Positions 50,881 to 58,675 of a DNA stretch of 64,000 nucleotides are shown one piece after another (position 1 is the first letter of the stretch; each line of letters begins with the position of its first letter). Location of the stretch: positions 1 to 64,000 of the forward strand of contig CAYWVR010000008.1 of NCBI GenBank assembly GCA_964461715.1. Direction: 5' to 3'. The DNA is from CAYWVR01 sp964461715 (GTDB lineage: Bacteria; Planctomycetota; Phycisphaerae; FEN-1346). The notes under the pieces were generated by a model, which was not told the origin of the DNA, searched no databases, and saw only the letters and a list, made by a program, of their open reading frames with translations. The position numbers and the translations under genes were made by a program.

Positions 50881-51267
50881 ATGTGGCAGAAATTCCTCTG
50901 GATCGCGGCGGCGGGCAGCCTGGCGCGGTACGGTCTGGCGGGCTTCGTGCTGCGGGGCGGGGCGTTCCCGTGGGGGACGCTGGCCTTGAACGTCGCCGGG
51001 TGCTTTCTCTTCGGGGTGGTGTGGGGCCTGGGAGTCGAGCGGCAGGCACTCTGGGCCGAGCTCCGAAGCGTCGTCCTCATCGGCTTCATGGGGGCCTTCG
51101 CCCCCTTCTCCACCTTCGCCTTCGAGACCGGCGAGACGGTCCGCGAGGGGCAGTATCTGCTGGCCGTCGGTAACGTCGGGCTCCAGAACATCGGGGGCTC
51201 CTGGCCGTCGTCGTGGTCGATGCCTTCGGCTGCGCGCCCGGCCCGGCCACCGTCGGTTTGGGCTTGA
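50881..51267 (+). CDS. crcB: CrcB/Fluc fluoride channel, probable C-terminal frameshift
   Basis: A 128-residue protein. Fluoride-channel marks are AGSLARYGLAGF, the Asn in TLALNVAGCFLFG and GFMGAFAPFSTFAFE with the FSTF box. Three membrane segments are clear, but after QNIGG near 51195 the frame turns polar (SWPSSWSMPSAARPA) instead of giving a fourth segment; the adjacent frame reads GLLAVVVV at that spot. A one-base loss in the GGGGG run (51192-51196) would explain it, though the corrected frame has no stop before etfB. ATG 50881 has GGAGG at good spacing. Degenerate gene or sequencing error. Confidence 0.65.
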   Translation: MWQKFLWIAAAGSLARYGLAGFVLRGGAFPWGTLALNVAGCFLFGVVWGLGVERQALWAELRSVVLIGFMGAFAPFSTFAFETGETVREGQYLLAVGNVGLQNIGGSWPSSWSMPSAARPARPPSVWA

Positions 51268-51292
51268 TTCATCCGCGACCGGCCGGTACCGT
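51264..51292 (+). promoter_or_regulatory. Candidate promoter for etfBA
   Basis: TTGATT (51264-51269), a 17-bp spacer and TACCGT (51287-51292), starting at the crcB stop and about 56 bp before etfB. Confidence 0.4.
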
Positions 51293-51347
51293 AGCCCGTC
51301 CGGAACGTCCTGCCCGCCGCCTCACAGAGAGCGAGAGCCGCACAGAC

Positions 51348-52235
51348 ATGGCGTATAACCTCGTCGTATCCGTCAAGCAGGTGCCGGACACGAAGCGGAT
51401 CACCGGCCAGGCCATGAAGGAGGACGGGACGGTTAACCGGTCCGCCCTCCCGGCCATCTTCAACCCGGAGGACCTGCACGCGATCGAGGCCGCCCTGGAC
51501 CTGAAGGAGCGGTACGGCGGCCACATCACCGTTCTGACGATGGGCCCGCCTCAGGCCTGTGAGGCCCTGCGCGAGGCCCTGGAGCGCGGGGCCGACGATG
51601 CCGTCCTCCTCACCGACCGCCGCGCCGCCGCCAGCGACACCCTCGCCACCAGCTATATCCTCGCCTGCGCCGTGCGGAAGCTCGCCGAGGCCCGGCCGGT
51701 GGACATGGTGGTCTGCGGGCGGCAGGCGATCGACGGCGACACGGCCCAGGTCCCGCCGCAGATGGCCGAGAAGCTGGGCTGGCCCCAGGTCACCTACGTC
51801 GAGGAGGTCGAGGGCATCGAGGGCGGCAAGCTCCGCGCCCGCCGCGCCAACGGCTACGGCTGGGAGCGGGTGGCCTGTCCGCTTCCGTGCCTCGTGACGG
51901 TGACCGACGCCGCCCCCGAGCCGCGCCCCCCCTCGGCGAAACGGGTCATGGCCGTCAAGAAGGCCCGGGCCCGGGCGGAGCTCGATCGGGAGCTGGGCGA
52001 GGCCGCCGAGCAGCGGGCCCGGGCGCTGGAGGCCCGGGGCCTCCTGATCCGCCAATGGACCCTCGACGACATCGGGGCGGACCTGGCGTGGTGCGGCCGG
52101 GACGGCAGCCCCACGAAGGTCAAGCGGATCCAGTCGGTCGTCCTCAAGGGCAGCGGGTTCAAGGTGATCGAGCCGACGGCCGAGTCCGTCTCGGCCCTCA
52201 TCCACGACCTGATCGAGGACCACACCATCTCCTGA
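51348..52235 (+). CDS. etfB: Electron transfer flavoprotein beta subunit
   Basis: A 295-residue subunit that, with EtfA, carries electrons from acyl-CoA dehydrogenases. The start is NLVVSVKQVPDTKRI; the AMP/nucleotide-binding half has CGRQAIDGDTAQVPPQMAE, diagnostic for EtfB. It is about 40 residues longer than classical EtfB owing to a C-terminal extension after PSAKRVM. The frame is open upstream to 51213 through the crcB end, but ATG 51348 is the natural start. Confidence 0.93.
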   Translation: MAYNLVVSVKQVPDTKRITGQAMKEDGTVNRSALPAIFNPEDLHAIEAALDLKERYGGHITVLTMGPPQACEALREALERGADDAVLLTDRRAAASDTLATSYILACAVRKLAEARPVDMVVCGRQAIDGDTAQVPPQMAEKLGWPQVTYVEEVEGIEGGKLRARRANGYGWERVACPLPCLVTVTDAAPEPRPPSAKRVMAVKKARARAELDRELGEAAEQRARALEARGLLIRQWTLDDIGADLAWCGRDGSPTKVKRIQSVVLKGSGFKVIEPTAESVSALIHDLIEDHTIS

Positions 52236-52285
52236 GGCGGCCGGAGGCCGTCGGGACGGGAACACGAGCGGAGCGTGATCCGACC

Positions 52286-53314
52286 ATGATTGACGTGAAT
52301 CGCCAGGGCGATGTCTGGGTGGTGGCCGAGGCCCATGAGGGCCGCCTCCACGACGTCAGCCTCGAGCTCCTGTCGAAGGGCCGCGAGCTGGCCGACCGCC
52401 TCGGCGTACCCCTCGGGGCCGTCGTCGCCGCGCCGGATGCCTCGGCCCACGCGACGACCCTGATCGGGCACGGCGCGGACCGGGTGCTGGCGGCCGAGCA
52501 CGCGATGCTGGCGCCGTACCAGACGAACACGCACGCCAAGGTGGTCGCGGACCTCATCCACGCCCATCGGCCCCAGATCGTCATCTACGGGGCCACGCCC
52601 CAGGGCCGCGACCTCGCCCCCCGCGTCGCCAGCGCCGTGCGGGCGGGCCTGACGGCCGATTGCACGGACCTGGAGATCGGAGATCACCGCGAGCCGACGA
52701 CCGGCGAGACCCACGCGGACCTCCTGTACCAGATTCGCCCGGCCTTCGGCGGGAACATCATCGCCACCATCGTCAACTTCGACCGCTGGCCGCAGATGGC
52801 CACCGTCCGCGACGGCGTCATGCCGAAACCGGATCCGGACCCGGCCCGGACGGGCGAGATCGTCCGCGTGACGCCGGCGCTGGGGCCCGAGGACCGGGTC
52901 CTGGAGGTCCTGGAGACGACGCGGGCGGAGCGGACGGTGGATCTCAAGGCCGCCCGAACGATCGTGGCGGGTGGGGCGGGCGTCGGGAGCAAGGAGAACT
53001 TTAAGCTCGTATGGGACCTGGCCCACGCTCTCGGGGCCGCCGCCGGCGCCAGCCGGGCCGCCGTCGACAACGGCTGGATCGACAAGGACCACCAGGTCGG
53101 CCAGACGGGGACGACCGTGCGGCCGGCCCTCTACGTCGCGATCGGCATCTCCGGGGCCGTCCAGCACCGGGCCGGGATGAGCGAGGCCCAGAAGATCGTG
53201 GCCGTCAACGCCGACTCCCACGCCCCGATCTTCGAGGTGGCCCATTACGGCCTCGTCGGCGACCTGAACACCGTTGTGCCCATGATGATCGACGCCCTCA
53301 AGAAGCGGGTGTGA
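52286..53314 (+). CDS. etfA: Electron transfer flavoprotein alpha subunit
   Basis: A 342-residue partner of EtfB. The C-terminal FAD domain has the signature region KDHQVGQTGTTVRPALYVA and GISGAVQHRAGM, with VAVNADSHAPIFE after it. ATG 52286 starts MIDVNRQGDVWVVAE; upstream open frame lies inside etfB. It follows etfB by 50 bp, and its stop is next to the acyl-CoA dehydrogenase start. ETF:quinone oxidoreductase is not in the window. Confidence 0.94.
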   Translation: MIDVNRQGDVWVVAEAHEGRLHDVSLELLSKGRELADRLGVPLGAVVAAPDASAHATTLIGHGADRVLAAEHAMLAPYQTNTHAKVVADLIHAHRPQIVIYGATPQGRDLAPRVASAVRAGLTADCTDLEIGDHREPTTGETHADLLYQIRPAFGGNIIATIVNFDRWPQMATVRDGVMPKPDPDPARTGEIVRVTPALGPEDRVLEVLETTRAERTVDLKAARTIVAGGAGVGSKENFKLVWDLAHALGAAAGASRAAVDNGWIDKDHQVGQTGTTVRPALYVAIGISGAVQHRAGMSEAQKIVAVNADSHAPIFEVAHYGLVGDLNTVVPMMIDALKKRV

Positions 53315-53316
53315 CC

Positions 53317-55053
53317 GTGGCCAACTTCTTCACCGACAACCCCGATATCCTCTACCACTTCGGCCGCATGGACCTGGCCGAGATCGTCGGGTTCCGCGAG
53401 GACGGCTTCGCCGACGCCGCCCGCTACGACTGGGCCCCGGAGGACACGGCCGACGCCGTCGACAATTACCGGCGGATTCTCGAGCTTGCGGGCCACGTGG
53501 CGGGGGACATGGTGGCCCCGGAGTCGCCGGACATCGACGCCGTCGGCTCGCACCTTGACCCGGCCACCGGGCGCGTCCGGTACGCTCCCGGCATCCGCAA
53601 GGCCCTGCGGGCCTTCAGCCAGGCCGATCTGATGGGCTTCACGCTGCCGCGACGCTTCGGCGGCCTGAACTGCCCCGGCATCATCTACACCATCGCCACG
53701 GAGATGGTCAGCCGGGCCGACCCGAGCCTGATGAACATTTTCGGGCTCCAGGGCATTGCCGAGACGATCCACATGTTCGCCTCCGAGGAGCAGAAGGCGG
53801 GCACGCTGCCGCGCTTCGCCAAGGGCGAGGTGACCGGGGCGATGGTTCTCACCGAACCCGACGCCGGGAGCGACCTCCAGAACGTCCAGCTCCAGGCCTA
53901 CGAGGCCGACTCCGGCCAGTGGCGGCTGCGGGGCGTCAAGCGGTTCATCACCAACGGCTGCGCGGAGGTGCTGCTGGTCCTGGCGCGGAGCGATCCGGAC
54001 GAGACGGGCGGCATGGGCCTCTCGCTCTTTCTGGCCGAGAGCGACGAGACCATCCGCATCCGCCGCACCGAGGACAAGATGGGTATTCACGGGTCCCCGA
54101 CCTGCGAGATGCAGTTCAACGACACGCCCGCGGAGCTGGTGGGGGAGCGGCGTCGGGGCCTGGTGACCTACGTCATGGCCCTGATGAACGGGGCCCGTAT
54201 CGGTATCGCCGCCCAGAGCCTGGGCCTGGCGGAGCGGGCCTGGCGCGTCGCGCGTAACTATGCCGCCACCCGCGTCCAGTTCGGCCGCCCCATCGACCGC
54301 ATGCCCGCCGTGGCCGACCTGCTGGCCGGCATCCGCATGGACATCGAGACGGGCCGCGCGCTCCTCTACGAGTCGACCCTTGCCGCCGACTACGAGTACG
54401 GCCTGGCCGAGGCCATGGAGCGGCATCCCGACCGCCGCAGCGAGATCAACAAGGAGCAGAAGCGGTACAAGCGGCTGGCGGGGTTCCTGACGCCCCTGGC
54501 CAAGTACTGGTGCAGCGAAATGTGCAACCGAGTGGCCTACGAGGCGATCAGCGTCCTGGGCGGCTCGGGCTACATGAAGGACTACATCCTCGAGCAGCTC
54601 TACCGCGACGCCCGCATCACGACCATCTACGAGGGCACGAGCCAGCTCCAGATTCTGGCCGCGGTGCGCGGCGTGACGAGCGGGACGGCCGAGAAACGGT
54701 TCGCCGAGATGGCACTGGCGCCGCCTCCGCGCGGATTCAAGGGCCGGGCCGGCAAGCTCGTCCGGGCCCGCGAGAAGCTCGCCGAAGCCGTCGAGTACGT
54801 CAAGAAGGACCAGTCCGCCGATTACCTGGACCTCTACGCCCGGCCGCTGGTGGATGCGGCGACGGACGTCTACTTGGCGTACCTGTGGTTGGACATGGCC
54901 CGCGATTCGAAGGCCAAGGCCGTCGGGGCCAAGCGATTCATCGAACGGGCCGTGAGCCGCATCGACACGAACCTGCGGCTCGTTACGAGCGCCGACCGCT
55001 CGACGCTGGACGCCTACGACATCCTCGTCGGACCGCCGTTCGACGAAGACTAG
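53317..55053 (+). CDS. Acyl-CoA dehydrogenase, large (about 64 kDa) type
   Basis: A 578-residue FAD enzyme. The N-terminal and middle domains contain MVLTEPDAGSDLQN and the C-terminal helical domain ISVLGGSGYMKDY and IYEGTSQLQI, where the Glu is at the usual catalytic position. A C-terminal extension of about 130 residues makes it larger than MCAD-type enzymes. It passes electrons to the adjacent EtfAB. Start choice is between GTG 53317 (MANFFTDN) and GTG 53311, which overlaps the etfA stop. Chain-length preference cannot be inferred. Confidence 0.9.
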   Translation: MANFFTDNPDILYHFGRMDLAEIVGFREDGFADAARYDWAPEDTADAVDNYRRILELAGHVAGDMVAPESPDIDAVGSHLDPATGRVRYAPGIRKALRAFSQADLMGFTLPRRFGGLNCPGIIYTIATEMVSRADPSLMNIFGLQGIAETIHMFASEEQKAGTLPRFAKGEVTGAMVLTEPDAGSDLQNVQLQAYEADSGQWRLRGVKRFITNGCAEVLLVLARSDPDETGGMGLSLFLAESDETIRIRRTEDKMGIHGSPTCEMQFNDTPAELVGERRRGLVTYVMALMNGARIGIAAQSLGLAERAWRVARNYAATRVQFGRPIDRMPAVADLLAGIRMDIETGRALLYESTLAADYEYGLAEAMERHPDRRSEINKEQKRYKRLAGFLTPLAKYWCSEMCNRVAYEAISVLGGSGYMKDYILEQLYRDARITTIYEGTSQLQILAAVRGVTSGTAEKRFAEMALAPPPRGFKGRAGKLVRAREKLAEAVEYVKKDQSADYLDLYARPLVDAATDVYLAYLWLDMARDSKAKAVGAKRFIERAVSRIDTNLRLVTSADRSTLDAYDILVGPPFDED

Positions 55054-55069
55054 CGGAAGGAGGAGGCGA

Positions 55070-55504
55070 ATGGTCCGGTGGCAGCGCGATCCGAGGGCCC
55101 GCAAACGGGCGGCCATGATGGTGTGCGCGGCCGAGATCGTTCTTGTCCCTCTCGTGGCCTACGTGCCGGGCCTGTTCTACGTCTATCGGGTGCTCATGCG
55201 GCTGGGGTTCGGGCAGGAGGGGGCCTCGTCGTCGGTCTCGTGGGTCACGGCGATCCCCTGCGCGGTGCTGGGCGCCTGGCTGATCGTCCAGTCGGTCTTC
55301 TACCTGAAGGGCCGTCGCTGGACCCGCGTCGCCTTCATCGCCGTCAACGCCCTGGTCATTCTGGCGGGGATCGTCTGGGTGCTCATGGCCCCGAAAGACC
55401 CGGGGGCCCTCGGCTACGGCCTCCTGGTGCCGATGGTGACGCTCTTCCCGATGATCGGCGTCTTCGTGGGCCTGAACCCGATGCCGGAGCCCCGGGCCCG
55501 ATAG
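55070..55504 (+). CDS. Small membrane protein of unknown function
   Basis: A 144-residue protein with about four hydrophobic segments (near 16-40, 55-78, 85-105 and 115-137) and a basic N-terminus (WQRDPRARKRAA). No family recognised. It lies 16 bp after the acyl-CoA dehydrogenase with GGAAGGAGG upstream, so probably the last gene of the etf operon. Confidence 0.6.
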   Translation: MVRWQRDPRARKRAAMMVCAAEIVLVPLVAYVPGLFYVYRVLMRLGFGQEGASSSVSWVTAIPCAVLGAWLIVQSVFYLKGRRWTRVAFIAVNALVILAGIVWVLMAPKDPGALGYGLLVPMVTLFPMIGVFVGLNPMPEPRAR

Positions 55505-55517
55505 CCGGGTTTTCTTG

Positions 55518-55547
55518 GTGACAGGGCCCGGACGGGCCTTGTAGAAT
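55518..55547 (+). promoter_or_regulatory. Candidate promoter for bamA
   Basis: GTGACA (55518-55523), an 18-bp spacer and TAGAAT (55542-55547), in the 88-bp gap before bamA. Confidence 0.45.
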
Positions 55548-55592
55548 GTCGCCGCACGCCACCTCCACGAACCTCTGCACGGGACGGTGCGA

Positions 55593-57944
55593 ATGAGGGA
55601 TCGCCAGATGGCCTGGACGTTGCGGCTCGCGGAGGGCGCGGTCCCCGCGCTGCTCCTGGCGGTCCTGCTCGGCCCGGGTCACGCCTTTGCCGCCCGTCCC
55701 CCCGCCGACGAGGTCGCCGAGGGTCGGCGGATCGCCGAGGTCGACGTCGTCGGCAACGAGCGGGTCAGCGAGCACCGGATTCTGGGCCAGATGCGGCTCC
55801 GGGAGGGCAGCGTCTACAGCCCGGCGGCCGTGGACGAGGACCTGAAGCGGATCTACGACCTGGGCGAGTTCGACAACGTCGCCCTCCGCCCCGAGACCCG
55901 CGACGGCCGGCTCGTGCTGGTGGCCGAGGTGGCGGAGCGGCCCGTCCTGGCCGGCCTGGAGTTCGTCGGCAACCGCCACATCAAGGACAAGAAGCTGGCC
56001 GAAGCGGTCGGTGTCGAGGAAGGCGGCCTGATCGACCGGCACCGCATCTTCACCGGGGCCCAGGCCATCGAGCAGAAATACCGCGACGAGGGGTACTACT
56101 TCGCCCGCGTCGAGCTGGACCGCCAGATGCTCCGCAAGGACCGGGTGGCCCGGTTCACCGTCTCCGAGGGCCCCCGTGTCCGCGTCCGCAAGATCAAGTT
56201 CCTCGGCAATGCCTCCATCGGGGCCCGCGAGCTGCAGTCCAAGATGGAGACGCGCCCCTGGTTCCCTCTGCTGGTGCCCGGCACGTTCGACGAGGAGCGG
56301 GTCGAGCGCGATCTGGTGGCCATCCGCGATCACTACATCGAGCAGGGGTTCCTGGACGTGCGGGTGGGGCGGGAGCTGGAGACGAGCCCCGACCGCACGC
56401 GTCTGACCCTGCGCGTCCTCATCGACGAGGGACCCCGCTACCAGGTCCGCTCCGTGGCCCTGGAGGGTGTCGAGCGGTTCAGCCGCAGCTACCTGAAGAA
56501 GCTCATGGAACTCCAGCCCGGCGACGCCTACACCGCCGACAAGATTCAGAAGGACATCCGCCTCATCGAGAGCACCTACGGCGAGATCGGCTACATCGAC
56601 GCCTTCGCCCAGCCGGTCATCGATTTCGCCGAGGAACCCGGCGTCGTCGACGTCACGTTCCGCGTCACGGAGCAGGAACCGGTCCGCGTCGGCCGCATCC
56701 TCGTCGAGGGCAACGAGTTCACCCGCGACAAGGTCATCCGCCGCGAACTCCGGTTCTACCCCGAGGAGCCCGTCAACACCAAGCTCATCGAGCGGGCCCG
56801 CAAAAAGCTCGAGGGGCGCGGCATTTTCGAGCAGGGCTCGGTCCAGATCACCACCCTGGCCACCGACGACCCCCGGGTCCGCGACATCCTCGTCCGCGTC
56901 CAGGACACCGAGACGGCCAATCTCATCCTGGGGGCGGGGATCAGCTCCAACAGCGGCGTGCTGGGCAACCTGTCGCTGGTGCAGCGGAACTTCGACATCG
57001 CCGATCCCCCCACCTCCTGGGGCGAGTTCTGGCGGGGCGAGTCCTTCCGGGGAGCCGGCCAGCTCTTCCAGATCGTTCTCGAGCCCGGCACCGAGCTCCA
57101 GCGGTACCGCGTCGACTTCAAGGAGCCCAACCTCCTGGATACCGACGTGGGCTTGTCCACGAGCGGCTTCTTCTTCACCCGTGACCGCGACGATTACGAC
57201 GAGCAGCGGCTGGGCGGCAGCCTGGGTTTCTCGAAGGAGATCATCCAGGACCTCTCGGCCTTCATTAACTTCCGCCTCGAGGCCATCGACATCGACAACG
57301 TCTCGCTCGGCGTGCCTTCGGACGTCCGGGACGTCGAGGGCAACTCCGAGCTGACGAGTGTCGAGGTGGGCCTCGTTAAGGATACCACCGACAGCTACTT
57401 CTTCCCCACCGAGGGCTACCGCCTGATGAGCTCGGTGGAACAGGCGGGGGCCCTGGGCGGCAGCTACACCTTCACCAAGTTCCTCATCGACGGACGCCGC
57501 TACTGGACCGTCACTCGCGACGTCCTGGACCGAAAGAGCGTCCTGGCCGTGCGGGGGCGGGTGGGGTTCATCTCCAGCGGAGCCCCGATTTTCGAGCGGT
57601 TCTACGCGGGCGGCCAGGGCAGCATCCGCGGGTTCGAGTTCCGCGGCGTCGGCCCCAGGGAGCTGGAAACGTCCATCGGCGGCGATTTCCTGGCCCTGAC
57701 GAGCGTCGAGTACTCGTTCCCCATCTTCGAGAAGAACCTGACGGGCGTCGTGTTCCTCGACATGGGGACCGTGGAGGAGGACATCGAGCTTTCCACCTGG
57801 CGATCGAGCGTCGGCGTCGGCCTCCGATTCACCGTCCCGTTCTTCGGACCCGTCCCGTTCGCCTTCGACTTCGGTTTCCCGCTTTCCAAGGACGGCGACG
57901 ACGAGGAGCAGGTCTTCTCGTTCAGTATCGGCACGACGTTCTGA
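55593..57944 (+). CDS. bamA: Outer-membrane protein assembly factor BamA
   Basis: Central component of the machinery inserting beta-barrel proteins. About 783 residues: a signal peptide ending near GHAFAARPP, POTRA repeats (about 40-430; clear starts at IAEVDVVGNERVSEH and VRVGRILVEGNEFTRDKV) and a C-terminal 16-strand barrel with the Omp85 signature GSIRGFEFRGVGP. It ends VFSFSIGTTF with a terminal aromatic residue. ATG 55593 is used; GTG 55587 and ATG 55608 are alternatives. skp follows, the common neighbour. Confidence 0.93.
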   Translation: MRDRQMAWTLRLAEGAVPALLLAVLLGPGHAFAARPPADEVAEGRRIAEVDVVGNERVSEHRILGQMRLREGSVYSPAAVDEDLKRIYDLGEFDNVALRPETRDGRLVLVAEVAERPVLAGLEFVGNRHIKDKKLAEAVGVEEGGLIDRHRIFTGAQAIEQKYRDEGYYFARVELDRQMLRKDRVARFTVSEGPRVRVRKIKFLGNASIGARELQSKMETRPWFPLLVPGTFDEERVERDLVAIRDHYIEQGFLDVRVGRELETSPDRTRLTLRVLIDEGPRYQVRSVALEGVERFSRSYLKKLMELQPGDAYTADKIQKDIRLIESTYGEIGYIDAFAQPVIDFAEEPGVVDVTFRVTEQEPVRVGRILVEGNEFTRDKVIRRELRFYPEEPVNTKLIERARKKLEGRGIFEQGSVQITTLATDDPRVRDILVRVQDTETANLILGAGISSNSGVLGNLSLVQRNFDIADPPTSWGEFWRGESFRGAGQLFQIVLEPGTELQRYRVDFKEPNLLDTDVGLSTSGFFFTRDRDDYDEQRLGGSLGFSKEIIQDLSAFINFRLEAIDIDNVSLGVPSDVRDVEGNSELTSVEVGLVKDTTDSYFFPTEGYRLMSSVEQAGALGGSYTFTKFLIDGRRYWTVTRDVLDRKSVLAVRGRVGFISSGAPIFERFYAGGQGSIRGFEFRGVGPRELETSIGGDFLALTSVEYSFPIFEKNLTGVVFLDMGTVEEDIELSTWRSSVGVGLRFTVPFFGPVPFAFDFGFPLSKDGDDEEQVFSFSIGTTF

Positions 57945-57979
57945 TTGCGCGAATACCTCCCCTCCGAGGCCGTCCAAGC

Positions 57980-57985
57980 TATAAT
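57980..57985 (+). promoter_or_regulatory. Candidate -10 box upstream of skp
   Basis: Perfect TATAAT in the 113-bp bamA-skp gap, 73 bp before the skp start. No good -35 at 16-18 bp spacing. Confidence 0.35.
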
Positions 57986-58057
57986 GGGACGTGGCCGCCC
58001 GCCCATGCGGGGCCGGCGGCCTGCTCTGGACCCGAACCACACGGAAGGAGCCGTCGG

Positions 58058-58675
58058 ATGAACCGTTTCGCCCTGTTTCCCTTGGCCGCCCTCGCCCTCG
58101 CGGGGATAACCGCCCCGGTGATCGCCGCCAGCAAGGTCGGTGTCGTCGACATTGTCGAGGTCATGAACAACTACGAGCGGACCAAGGACGCCTCCGCCGA
58201 CCTCCAGGTCGAGCAGGCCAACCTCAAGGCCGCGTCCGAGCCCCGAATCAAGAAAATCGAGGAACTCCGCCTCCAGCGGGACGGGTTCAACAAGGGCACG
58301 GAGGAGTGGCAACGTCTCGACGAGCAGGCCCTTCAGGCCGAAATGGGGCTCCGGACCTGGCTCGCCGTCGAGCAGGCCAAGATCGAACGGCGCCACACCG
58401 AAGTCCTCCTCGACATGTACCAGGACATCCTGAAGATCGTCGCCGAGGAGGCCAAGGTCCGCGGCCTGGATCTGGTGCTCACGAAGGCCTTCCTCCAGCC
58501 GCCCCAGATTCAACTCGACCTCGCGGGGGGTCTGGAGGACCTGAAGCAGCGGATCGTCGCCCAGCGACTCCTCTACCCGACCGACGTCGAGGACATCACC
58601 TCCGAGGTCCTCAAGAAGCTCAATGTCCAATACAAGGCCACCCAACGCGAACCCGAGGCCACCCCGAAGGGCTGA
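58058..58675 (+). CDS. skp: OmpH/Skp-family periplasmic chaperone
   Basis: A 205-residue exported protein: signal peptide (FALFPLAALALAGITAPVIA), then a first strand VGVVDIVEVMNNYE and two long helices rich in charged residues (about 45-150), the tentacles of Skp that hold unfolded outer-membrane proteins for BamA. The C-terminus continues for about 40 residues. It overlaps the next gene by 53 bp. Confidence 0.85.
   Translation: MNRFALFPLAALALAGITAPVIAASKVGVVDIVEVMNNYERTKDASADLQVEQANLKAASEPRIKKIEELRLQRDGFNKGTEEWQRLDEQALQAEMGLRTWLAVEQAKIERRHTEVLLDMYQDILKIVAEEAKVRGLDLVLTKAFLQPPQIQLDLAGGLEDLKQRIVAQRLLYPTDVEDITSEVLKKLNVQYKATQREPEATPKG

Noticed and set aside
51213..52235. Longer EtfB start, or a CrcB-EtfB fusion
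   Set aside because: The extra 45 residues come from reading through the crcB end; ATG 51348 begins the normal EtfB sequence.
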